A DNA stretch of 5,001 nucleotides, taken from NCBI GenBank assembly GCA_035296965.1, contig DATGZX010000370.1, positions 1 through 5,001 on the forward strand, read 5' to 3'. Below the pieces are notes generated by a model. The model was not told the origin of the DNA. It saw nothing but the letters and a program-made list of their open reading frames with translations, and searched no databases. Both the position numbers and the translations under genes were made by a program. This document shows, piece by piece, positions 1-5,001 of the stretch. Every line of letters starts with the position of its first letter. The first letter of the stretch is position 1. The stretch is from DATGZX01 sp035296965 (GTDB taxonomy: Bacteria; Planctomycetota; Planctomycetia; Gemmatales; Gemmataceae).

Positions 1-13
1 TCTTCAACGTTTG

Positions 14-1240
14 ATGCATCCATGCGCAACTCCGTTTGCATGCCTTGGGCGTGGACCTCCAGTCCGCCAGCGCAACAAAACCGAAGAAAACGAGCAAGCC
101 CAAAACGTCAAAACCGTCAATGGCTTTCATCAGTCCAGGTCGGGGGTGAGGGGCCTTGGCCGGGGATCGTTCGTCCCCCTCACCCCCGACCCCTCTCCCC
201 CGAAGCGGGGGCGAGGGGAGATTGTTACTTGCCCCTCGCCTAACGACGATCCGGCCGGCCCATCGCCGGCTCCTCTCCCTCTTTCCATCGTGATCCCGAG
301 TCATAACCGAGCGGACCTGCTCCGTACATGTCTGACCACGGTCATGCGTCATCGCCCGCCGGGAACTCAAGTCATTGTTGTGGACGACGGTTCACCAGGG
401 GGCGCAGCCAGCGGCGCGGCCGGGGGCTTTGCCGGCGTAGAGATTGTAAAGCTGGAGCGAAGGTGCGGGTTCTGTGTTGCCGCCAATGCCGGTATTCACG
501 TCGCGCGCGGCGCAATTGTGGAGCTATTGAACGACGACACGGAGGTGACCGAGGGCTGGGCGGACGCAGCGCTGGCGGGGTTCGACGACCCCTTGGTCGG
601 CGCCGTGGCGCCGTTGGTCTTGTGTCGGCCTGGCGCAGATGCTGCGCTCCAGATCGATAGCGCGGGCGATTGCTACTATCTCGGCGGCGTCGCCGGCAAG
701 CGCGGCCACCGCCAACCACTCGGCCCTGCGTACCTCCATCGCCGCCATGTTTTCGGGGCCAGCGCTTCAAGCGCTTTCTTCCGGCGCGAAGCGATCCTTC
801 GTGCCGGGGCCTTTCCCGAGTCCTTCGTTGCCTATTTCGAAGATGTCGACCTTGCTTTCCGCTTGCACTGGGCCGGTTATCAAGTGCTCTTCGAGCCGGC
901 CTCCCGAGTGTTTCATCATGTCTCGGCTTCATACGGTCGCCCGCAGCGCCGTCTGCTGGAACGGCAATCCCAGAATGAAGAGCGCGTCTTCTGGAGAAAC
1001 CTGCCGGGCCGAACCTTGCTGCGCTCGTTGCCGCTCCATTTCGCGGTGCTTGCCGGCAAAGCCTGGCGACGCTGGCAAGAGGGCAGCTTGATGCCTTTCA
1101 TCTGTGGGCGTTTGCGCGTGCTAGGTGAACTCTCCGCCATGGCAAGTCATCGCCGCTGGCTCCGCAGCTTGGGACCCGGCAAAGGAGCGGCCGGCACCGG
1201 GCTCAACTCCTGGCACATCGACCATCGCTTCTTGGTCTGA
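14..1240 (+). CDS. Family 2 glycosyltransferase, WbbL/rhamnosyltransferase-like; start uncertain
   Basis: Predicted to move a sugar from a nucleotide-sugar donor onto a growing surface glycan, at the cytoplasmic face of the inner membrane. The GT-A fold is clear. Counting from the ATG at 14, residues ~90-106 are the first strand and helix (LSIVIPSHNRADLL), VVDDGS is at ~122-127, NAGIHVARG at ~158-166, and the DxD-equivalent LLNDDTEV at ~171-178. The acceptor-side FFRREAILRAGAFPE is followed by YFEDVDLAFRLHWAGY at ~274-289, which carries the ED-D catalytic-base region typical of the COG1216 group. The C-terminal ~70 residues are basic and may associate with the membrane. Residues 1 to ~85 have no family counterpart and include translated palindromic repeat (139-220). 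ATG 14 overlaps a TGA (TGATG), but the frame is open to the window edge, so the gene could begin upstream. GTG 146 lies inside the repeat, and GTG 290 would cut the first strand. No Shine-Dalgarno sequence is visible for any of them. The family is secure; the donor, acceptor and start are not. Confidence 0.85.
   Translation: MHPCATPFACLGRGPPVRQRNKTEENEQAQNVKTVNGFHQSRSGVRGLGRGSFVPLTPDPSPPKRGRGEIVTCPSPNDDPAGPSPAPLPLSIVIPSHNRADLLRTCLTTVMRHRPPGTQVIVVDDGSPGGAASGAAGGFAGVEIVKLERRCGFCVAANAGIHVARGAIVELLNDDTEVTEGWADAALAGFDDPLVGAVAPLVLCRPGADAALQIDSAGDCYYLGGVAGKRGHRQPLGPAYLHRRHVFGASASSAFFRREAILRAGAFPESFVAYFEDVDLAFRLHWAGYQVLFEPASRVFHHVSASYGRPQRRLLERQSQNEERVFWRNLPGRTLLRSLPLHFAVLAGKAWRRWQEGSLMPFICGRLRVLGELSAMASHRRWLRSLGPGKGAAGTGLNSWHIDHRFLV
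139..220. repeat. GC-rich palindromic interspersed repeat (two nested inverted repeats)
   Basis: Bases 139-153 (GTCGGGGGTGAGGGG) are the exact reverse complement of 176-190, a 15-bp inverted repeat around a 22-base loop. Directly after it, 190-202 pairs with 206-218 around a 3-base loop with one mismatch (196/212). A further CCCCTCGCC lies at 232-240. The composition is strongly strand-biased (C-runs, then G-runs) and unlike the flanking DNA. Read in the glycosyltransferase frame it gives LTPDPSPPKRGRGE, a peptide I recognise as a common product of repeat DNA translated within annotated proteins, chiefly in planctomycetes and related GC-rich bacteria. No transposase or target duplication is visible, so it behaves like a REP/MITE-type repeat. 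Confidence 0.75.
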
Positions 1241-1267
1241 GTCCCAGGGGCTGAAGCCCCTGGCGAC
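1241..1267. repeat. Palindromic repeat just after the glycosyltransferase stop; possible terminator
   Basis: The stem 1244-1251 (CCAGGGGC) pairs perfectly with 1256-1263 around the loop TGAA. It extends by three more pairs (1241-1243 with 1265-1267) past a single bulged C at 1264, giving 11 pairs. It begins on the base after the stop codon at 1238-1240. No T-run follows, so it is not a classic intrinsic terminator, although it could stall polymerase or protect the 3' end of the mRNA. The core CAGGGGCTGAAGCCCCTG is a motif I associate with dispersed repeats in planctomycete genomes, hence the repeat call. Confidence 0.6.
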
Positions 1268-1353
1268 GGTTTCCACTCCGAGGCGAAGATGCCAATCCGG
1301 CCGATTATGCCGATTAGTTCGCAGCTGACAAGTTTGCTCGTTCTCCTCACCAT

Positions 1354-1367
1354 ATTGTGAGCACAAT
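1354..1367. promoter_or_regulatory. Short dyad ATTGTG-AG-CACAAT, possible operator
   Basis: A perfect 6-bp inverted repeat with a 2-base spacer lies about 157 bases upstream of the start of the cysteine-rich HEAT gene. It shares ATTGTGAGC with the E. coli lac operator. It falls in a locally AT-richer stretch (1340-1400) of the 283-base gap 1241-1523. No convincing -35/-10 pair is visible next to it. Apart from this dyad and the palindrome at 1241-1267, I see only a short tandem GCCGATTA (1300-1307 and 1309-1316) in this gap. The regulatory role is inference. Confidence 0.2.
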
Positions 1368-1523
1368 CCGAAAGTCTCTTCATAATCCGCAATCGTATAG
1401 GAAACGCCGTGCGCCTGGGCTGCTTGGCCCGATGGAAAAGAACAGCGTAGATTCACCCCATAGGCAGCCGCCTGCACTTCGGTACGGGCGTGCCTTCTTC
1501 CAAGGAAAAGGAGTCGGGAGCGC

Positions 1524-2285
1524 ATGAAGCGTATTCTTTGTCTTGCCGCAGCCGCCTTCCTGGGCGGTACGACGACGAGTTTGGCAGGCCCGTTCGCCTG
1601 CTGGAATTTCGGCGTCCATTGCATCTGTCCACCAGCCCCCTCATGCCCGGACTGCACAGCGCCCTGTGACGAGGGCTTCCATCACAGCTCCTGCTGGAAG
1701 TCCGAGCATGCTCACAACCTGATCAATCAATTGAGCTGCGAGTGCTGCTGCGATCGTATCAAGGCCGCGGAGAAACTTGGCAGCCGACTGCACGCCGACT
1801 TCTGCTGCGATGCAGAGGTCTTGGCCGCCCTCACTCACGCCCTGCAATGCGATTCATGCTGGGAAGTGCGCAAGGCCGCCGCCTGGAGCATCGCCGGTCA
1901 GAAGGCCAGGACCGACCTGGGTGTGCTGTCGCTGTATCTGGCGTCCAAGCTCGACCCGCACTATATGGTGCGCGACGCCGCCAACGACGCTCTGACGCAG
2001 CTGCTTGTTTGCCGCAGAGAGTGCTTCCGCTGCCTCTTCGAGCGCGCAGATGCGCTCGTCAAAGGGCTGAAGGGGCATTACAAGCCAGGTTCGCCCGAGT
2101 GCTGTCACCTCCTTGAAGATTGCCTGGCAGGATGTGGGGCCGTGGCCGCCGTGGCTGCGACCTCTCCCATCTCACCCGCCGGCAAGGCCCAGCAATTGGG
2201 AATTCCGGCCGCAACAGGGGATATCACCTTGAAAACGGGTGAGCTGGCTCCAGTACCGTCGACCAATGAGCTAAAGACTCGATAA
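1524..2285 (+). CDS. Secreted cysteine-rich HEAT-repeat-like protein
   Basis: I do not recognise a named family beyond its HEAT-like helices. Residues 1-21 are a signal peptide (MKR, a hydrophobic stretch, then cleavage after SLA), so the protein is exported. The start is supported by AAGGAG at 1508-1513, ten bases before the ATG. The mature chain has 22 cysteines in about 232 residues: C26, C33, C35, C41, C44, C48 and C57 in a Pro/Cys-rich head; CECCC at 72-76; CC at 94-95; CDSC at 109-112; CRRECFRC at 163-170; CC at 193-194; C200 and C204. Residues ~76-165 read as two or three HEAT-type helical pairs (for example EVRKAAAWSIAG and YMVRDAANDALTQLL, with the usual Val-Arg/Ala pattern). Residues ~205-253 are Ala/Pro/Thr-rich, low in complexity and probably disordered. 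Helical repeats suggest a binding or scaffold role, and the cysteines suggest disulfides or metal clusters in the periplasm or envelope. It is a stand-alone gene with stem-loops on both sides. Confidence 0.85.
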   Translation: MKRILCLAAAAFLGGTTTSLAGPFACWNFGVHCICPPAPSCPDCTAPCDEGFHHSSCWKSEHAHNLINQLSCECCCDRIKAAEKLGSRLHADFCCDAEVLAALTHALQCDSCWEVRKAAAWSIAGQKARTDLGVLSLYLASKLDPHYMVRDAANDALTQLLVCRRECFRCLFERADALVKGLKGHYKPGSPECCHLLEDCLAGCGAVAAVAATSPISPAGKAQQLGIPAATGDITLKTGELAPVPSTNELKTR

Positions 2286-2294
2286 ACTGATCCC

Positions 2295-2314
2295 CCGGCA
2301 GCCATTCTTGCCGG
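2295..2314 (+). other. Short hairpin just after the HEAT-gene stop
   Basis: CCGGCAG (2295-2301) pairs with TTGCCGG (2308-2314) over seven pairs, one a G-T wobble, around a 6-base loop. It starts ten bases after the TAA at 2283-2285. No T-run follows. It may act with the longer hairpin at 2336-2373 in ending or stabilising the HEAT-protein transcript. Confidence 0.35.
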
Positions 2315-2335
2315 CCCGTGGATGCGGTAATTGGT

Positions 2336-2373
2336 GAGCCCACAGGCAGCCAGCATGAACTGCTTGTGGGCTT
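2336..2373 (+). terminator. Long stem-loop, probable terminator of the HEAT gene
   Basis: AGCCCACAGGCAG (2337-2349) pairs with CTGCTTGTGGGCT (2360-2372) over 13 pairs, with one G-T wobble, around a 10-base loop. A possible further wobble (2336/2373) extends it. It lies about 50 bases beyond the HEAT-gene stop. The T-rich tail is weak and interrupted (TTT, then GTTTGTGATGTTT), so it could be an inefficient terminator or a 3'-end stabiliser. It nevertheless suggests that the porin has its own promoter downstream, although I cannot point to a convincing one in 2374-2564. Confidence 0.5.
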
Positions 2374-2479
2374 TGCCGTTTGTGATGTTTGTCCGCTGGC
2401 GGCGATCGCTCAATTTGACGGTCGTCCAGCCCGTGAGGCGCATCCGACCTGTAGCGGTAAGCAAGTGTTTGCCTGAATT

Positions 2480-2494
2480 CCGGCGCTACGCCGG
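2480..2494 (+). other. Compact perfect hairpin in the porin upstream region
   Basis: CCGGCG (2480-2485) pairs exactly with CGCCGG (2489-2494) around a 3-base loop, CTA. It sits about 210 bases upstream of the porin start in an otherwise unassigned gap. It could be a DNA-level protein site, part of a long leader, or chance in GC-rich DNA. Confidence 0.3.
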
Positions 2495-2564
2495 CCGCGC
2501 ACGACGGTCCCCATCTGTTCTTCATAAGACGCATTCTCTCTCACTACCGAAACTAACAGCAACA

Positions 2565-2664
2565 AGGAATGGAACTGCAATGCCGTCGCCCGGGCTGTGA
2601 CTTCGGGCACGGGGTGAGGTGAAGGCTCACCAGGCATTCCCAGGACGGTCACGGCAGTTCCCCT
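2565..2664 (+). promoter_or_regulatory. Candidate structured 5' leader RNA of the porin gene
   Basis: This ~100-base segment ends about 42 bases before the porin ATG and can fold into a branched structure. The closing stem pairs 2571-2578 (GGAACTGC) with 2654-2661 exactly, and may extend by 2565-2567 with 2662-2664. After a small internal loop, 2582-2587 pairs with 2644-2649 (one G-T). This encloses two arms: 2588-2592 with 2604-2608 (11-base loop) and 2613-2618 with 2626-2631 (GGTGAG/CTCACC, 7-base loop). The result is a three-way junction. A competing register, TGCCGT 2581-2586 with ACGGCA 2651-2656, is also possible. The porin Shine-Dalgarno (2692-2696) lies outside the fold. It matches no riboswitch class I can recall. 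The pairing is visible in the sequence; the regulatory role is inference. Confidence 0.35.
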
Positions 2665-2705
2665 GGTATGGAAACCATTACACTGCTACATGGAGGTAGT
2701 CCCAA

Positions 2706-4628
2706 ATGGTCCTACGTTGGTGGAAACGGCTGCCAAAGAAGCCCCTCCTGGGGGTCTGTGCCGCCGTCCTGGTCCAAACTGGTGTGGGCCGGGCCGAAGA
2801 CAACTCGACGGATCTGCGCACGCTCGTCGAACAGCAGAACAAGCAGATCCAACAATTGAAAGAGCGGCTGGATGCCGTGACCAGCGCTCCTCCAGCCAAG
2901 GATGCTGCGGCTGCCCCAGCCAATAATCCCGGCGACCCAGCAAAAGCGGCCCTGGACGAAGAGGCGGTCAAAAAGATCGTCACCGACTATTTGAAGGCCA
3001 ATCCCGGCGCCGGCATGCCGCCCAGCGTGCAGACGGGCTACGAGCTGGGAAATGGCTTCGTCATTCGCAGCGCCCCAAATCCCTCCTACGTAAAATGGGA
3101 CGATGAGTCGAAGATTCCCTTCGAGCTGCGTTTCCGCGGCCGATTGCAGCTGGACTACTACAATTATCATGTTACGGACGCGACAAACCACCTGATGAAT
3201 ACGCCGAACGCCACGCAGAACAAGAATGCGGTTCGGCAAGCCGACGAGTCGGTACTGGAAGTCAAGCGCCTGCGCCTGATCTGGGAAGGTACGGCGTTCG
3301 ATCCGAACTTGCGTTACCACTTCGAGCTTGACGGCAACACGCGTGGCTTGGGAGGTACCCAGAACAACAAGGTCCTGCAAACGGCCAGCGGCACCGTCGA
3401 TCCCAACACGTCCGCAGCCTCACCCATCGGAGGCGGCGTAACCGTAGACAACTCGGTCCGGTTGTTCTCCGCCTGGCTGGCCTACGACTTCCACGGCTGC
3501 AGCAAGGATATTGGTTGCGGACCGGATTGCCCAGAGGGCGGCGTGAAGTACGCGCCGACCTATACCCTGATCGCCGGCAAGTTCAAGCCGTTCATGAGCT
3601 TCGAAGAATACATGGGCAGCGGCAACCAGCAGATGGTCGAATACGCGATGACGGAATGGTACTTCGACGCTGACGATGATAACCTACTCATGGGTGCCGG
3701 CACCCAGATCCGCGCGGCCGAGGATCGCTTCTATCTCCAGGCAATCATCACCAACGGTAGCGAGTCGCAGTTCCCCGCCACCCAGATGGATGACCTGCCC
3801 GGATTCAATGTGGGCTTCTGGTACGACTTCGGCGGAACATGGAACAACCAGAGCAAGAAATGGGACCTGTACGGCGACAGCTGGTCCGATTACCAATACA
3901 GTTGCAACCCTGTGCTCCGCGTCGGGGGCGCTACGAACCTCGTGCCGTTCGACCGGCGCAGCCTCTACGGTGACGACGAAGAGAGTCGCATTTATGTCTC
4001 GCCAGGCGGACCGCAAGGCGGCACACGCCTCATCAACTTATTCGACGGCGGCACCACGACTACCGGCAGTCACGCGGTCGACGATTTTAATGAGTACACC
4101 TTCGAGACATTCGGCAGTCTCCATTACAAAGGTTTCAGCCTCACCAATGACTGGTTCTGTCACATTCTCGACGAGTTCCGCACGACGCCCAACGGCAAGG
4201 GCCAGATTATTTACACCGACGGCACCGGCAGCAACGCCTTGCTCCCCATCGGCAAATCCCTGTTCGACTATGGCATGGTCCTGCAGGCAGGCTACTTTGT
4301 CGTTCCCAAGAAATGGGAAGTCGTGGGTCGCTGGTCCTTTATCAGCGGCGACAGCGGCGACTTGAATGGCAACGGCAAGTTCACGACGGAGACCATCGCC
4401 GGCGTGGGCCCAGTCCACGTTATCGATGGTGCTTTTACCAACTTCCACCTGGCCAGCGAATACGCGATTGGCGTCAACCGCTACTGGAAAGGACAGCTGC
4501 TGAAATGGTCGACCGATTTCAGCATCTATGATGGCGGCAACCCCGCCGGTGGCGGCCAATCCCCAGCCGGATTCATCGCCGGCTCCGACGGCTGGATGCT
4601 GCGCACCCAGTTGCAGATCGCCTTCTAA
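2706..4628 (+). CDS. Outer-membrane porin, OprO/OprP (phosphate-selective porin) type
   Basis: Predicted outer-membrane beta-barrel for diffusion of small anions or other solutes. GGAGG at 2692-2696 lies nine bases before the ATG and fixes the start. Residues 1-30 are a signal peptide (basic MVLRWWKRLPKK, hydrophobic core, cleavage after GRA). C18 is not in a proper lipobox. Residues ~36-58 form a short coiled coil (LVEQQNKQIQQLKERL), followed by an Ala/Pro linker (~60-80), as in porins tethered or trimerised at the periplasmic face. The barrel runs from ~112 to 640, with alternating aromatic strands such as FELRFRGRLQLDYYNY (139-154), VKRLRLIWEGTAF (186-198), LRYHFELDG (202-210) and YTLIAGKFKPFMSFEEYM (286-303). 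It ends in LRTQLQIAF, with the terminal Phe typical of BAM-dependent proteins. Loops carry a Cys cluster (C265, C271, C275) and an acidic DxNxNG segment (552-557). The length of 640 exceeds P. aeruginosa OprP (about 440) and resembles planctomycete relatives as I know them. Phosphate specificity cannot be read from the sequence. The gene is probably monocistronic. Confidence 0.85.
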   Translation: MVLRWWKRLPKKPLLGVCAAVLVQTGVGRAEDNSTDLRTLVEQQNKQIQQLKERLDAVTSAPPAKDAAAAPANNPGDPAKAALDEEAVKKIVTDYLKANPGAGMPPSVQTGYELGNGFVIRSAPNPSYVKWDDESKIPFELRFRGRLQLDYYNYHVTDATNHLMNTPNATQNKNAVRQADESVLEVKRLRLIWEGTAFDPNLRYHFELDGNTRGLGGTQNNKVLQTASGTVDPNTSAASPIGGGVTVDNSVRLFSAWLAYDFHGCSKDIGCGPDCPEGGVKYAPTYTLIAGKFKPFMSFEEYMGSGNQQMVEYAMTEWYFDADDDNLLMGAGTQIRAAEDRFYLQAIITNGSESQFPATQMDDLPGFNVGFWYDFGGTWNNQSKKWDLYGDSWSDYQYSCNPVLRVGGATNLVPFDRRSLYGDDEESRIYVSPGGPQGGTRLINLFDGGTTTTGSHAVDDFNEYTFETFGSLHYKGFSLTNDWFCHILDEFRTTPNGKGQIIYTDGTGSNALLPIGKSLFDYGMVLQAGYFVVPKKWEVVGRWSFISGDSGDLNGNGKFTTETIAGVGPVHVIDGAFTNFHLASEYAIGVNRYWKGQLLKWSTDFSIYDGGNPAGGGQSPAGFIAGSDGWMLRTQLQIAF

Positions 4629-4650
4629 CTGGCATCTCAACCTGTGAGTT

Positions 4651-4695
4651 AAATGAAAGCGAGGTCAGCCCGCAAAGGCTGACCTCGCTTCATTT
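4651..4695 (+). terminator. Strong intrinsic terminator after the porin gene
   Basis: AAGCGAGGTCAGCC (4657-4670) pairs perfectly with 4677-4690 around the loop CGCAAA. Beyond one bulged A (4656), AAATG (4651-4655) pairs with CATTT (4691-4695), giving 19 pairs in all. It starts 23 bases after the TAA at 4626-4628. The A-rich left base and T-rich right base mean it could also work on the opposite strand. It marks the end of the porin transcript. Confidence 0.88.
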
Positions 4696-5001
4696 GTTGC
4701 ATCATAAGGCGTTAGCCAGTTTGGGGCGTTCCTGGGACATACAGTAAGATCGATATGCAGTCTAGGGCAGGGCTGCGCTGAGCCGCGCTTGGCTATGCAA
4801 GCGCAGACGATAACAGCCTAGGAACCCGTCCACTCACCTTTCGGTCGCCGCGGACTCTTCATCGCCGATTTCCGCAGGGGGGAAATGATTAACATTTTAG
4901 CGAATCCGGGGGCGAGCGCAGTTACCGGTAAGCGAATACCAGTTGGTAGTTTTTCAACCAGGGAATGGACGGACAATTTTGGTCGAGCCCCGCTTCTCGC
5001 A
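4696..5001. other. Intergenic stretch, no supported gene; possible start of a next gene at 4965
   Basis: No reading frame here resembles a known protein. Visible items are a broken inverted repeat (CTGCGCT 4773-4779 with AGCGCAG 4800-4806, plus an outer CTAGG 4762-4766 with CCTAG 4817-4821) and two small dyads, TTACCGGTAA (4922-4931) and TACCA-GT-TGGTA (4937-4948). An ATG at 4965 opens a + strand frame (MDGQFWSSPASR) that stays open to the window end. Its only upstream purine run (AGGGA) touches the start codon, so it is weakly supported. The stretch may be the promoter region of a following + strand gene. Confidence 0.4.

Noticed and set aside
139..240. CRISPR-like or transposon-end interpretation of the C/G-rich repeat block
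   Set aside because: There is no regular repeat-spacer spacing, no transposase and no target-site duplication; it fits a single palindromic interspersed repeat.
1300..1316. Tandem GCCGATTA (1300-1307 and 1309-1316)
   Set aside because: Only two copies of an 8-base unit, with no pairing or link to a gene signal; compatible with chance.
1121..1657. 178-codon minus-strand frame across the GT end, the gap and the HEAT-gene start
   Set aside because: It overlaps two supported + strand genes and two palindromes; its residues show no domain or signal and it lacks a clear ribosome site.
2413..2418. TTGACG resembling a -35 box upstream of the porin
   Set aside because: No acceptable -10 box occurs at 15-19 bases downstream, so a promoter cannot be supported.
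2331..2600. 89-codon + strand frame in the same gap, starting with TTG
   Set aside because: The start lies in the arm of the terminator-like hairpin, no Shine-Dalgarno is present, and the composition looks non-coding.
2410..2652. 80-codon minus-strand frame in the gap before the porin
   Set aside because: It runs through the hairpins at 2480-2494 and 2565-2664, and I recognise no domain. The hydrophobic patch is too short to call a membrane protein.
4038..4640. 200-codon open frame on the minus strand opposite the porin
   Set aside because: It is fully antisense to a confident porin gene. The product has no family signature and looks like the expected mirror of GC-rich codon use.

Overview
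The window most resembles a piece of a planctomycete chromosome. This rests on family resemblance, since no phylogenetic marker is present. The clues are GC-rich DNA, a phosphate-selective-porin (OprO/OprP) type outer-membrane protein with an N-terminal coiled coil, a secreted cysteine-rich HEAT-repeat protein, and two kinds of GC-rich palindromic repeat of the sort scattered through planctomycete genomes. All three recognisable genes are on the + strand.

Layout. Positions 14-1240 encode a family 2 glycosyltransferase (WbbL/rhamnosyltransferase-like). Its N-terminal ~85 codons run through a palindromic repeat (139-220) and are probably not native protein. A second palindrome (1241-1267) sits directly after its stop. 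Positions 1268-1523 are non-coding, with one short lac-operator-like dyad. Positions 1524-2285 encode an exported protein of 253 residues with 23 cysteines and HEAT-like helical repeats. The 420-base gap 2286-2705 has no credible gene but holds four hairpins. The last is a ~100-nt, three-way-junction-like fold (2565-2664) that would lie in the 5' leader of the next gene. Positions 2706-4628 encode the 640-residue porin, closed by a strong intrinsic terminator (4651-4695). Positions 4696-5001 hold no supported gene, though a possible new start codon lies at 4965.

Functional links. The two central genes both encode exported cell-envelope proteins and both carry unusual cysteine clusters. Hairpins separate them, so they are probably separate transcription units. 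The glycosyltransferase would act on cell-surface polysaccharide. Nothing here amounts to a recognisable defence, mobile or biosynthetic system. The observations most worth following are the structured leader of the porin gene and the cysteine-rich HEAT protein.
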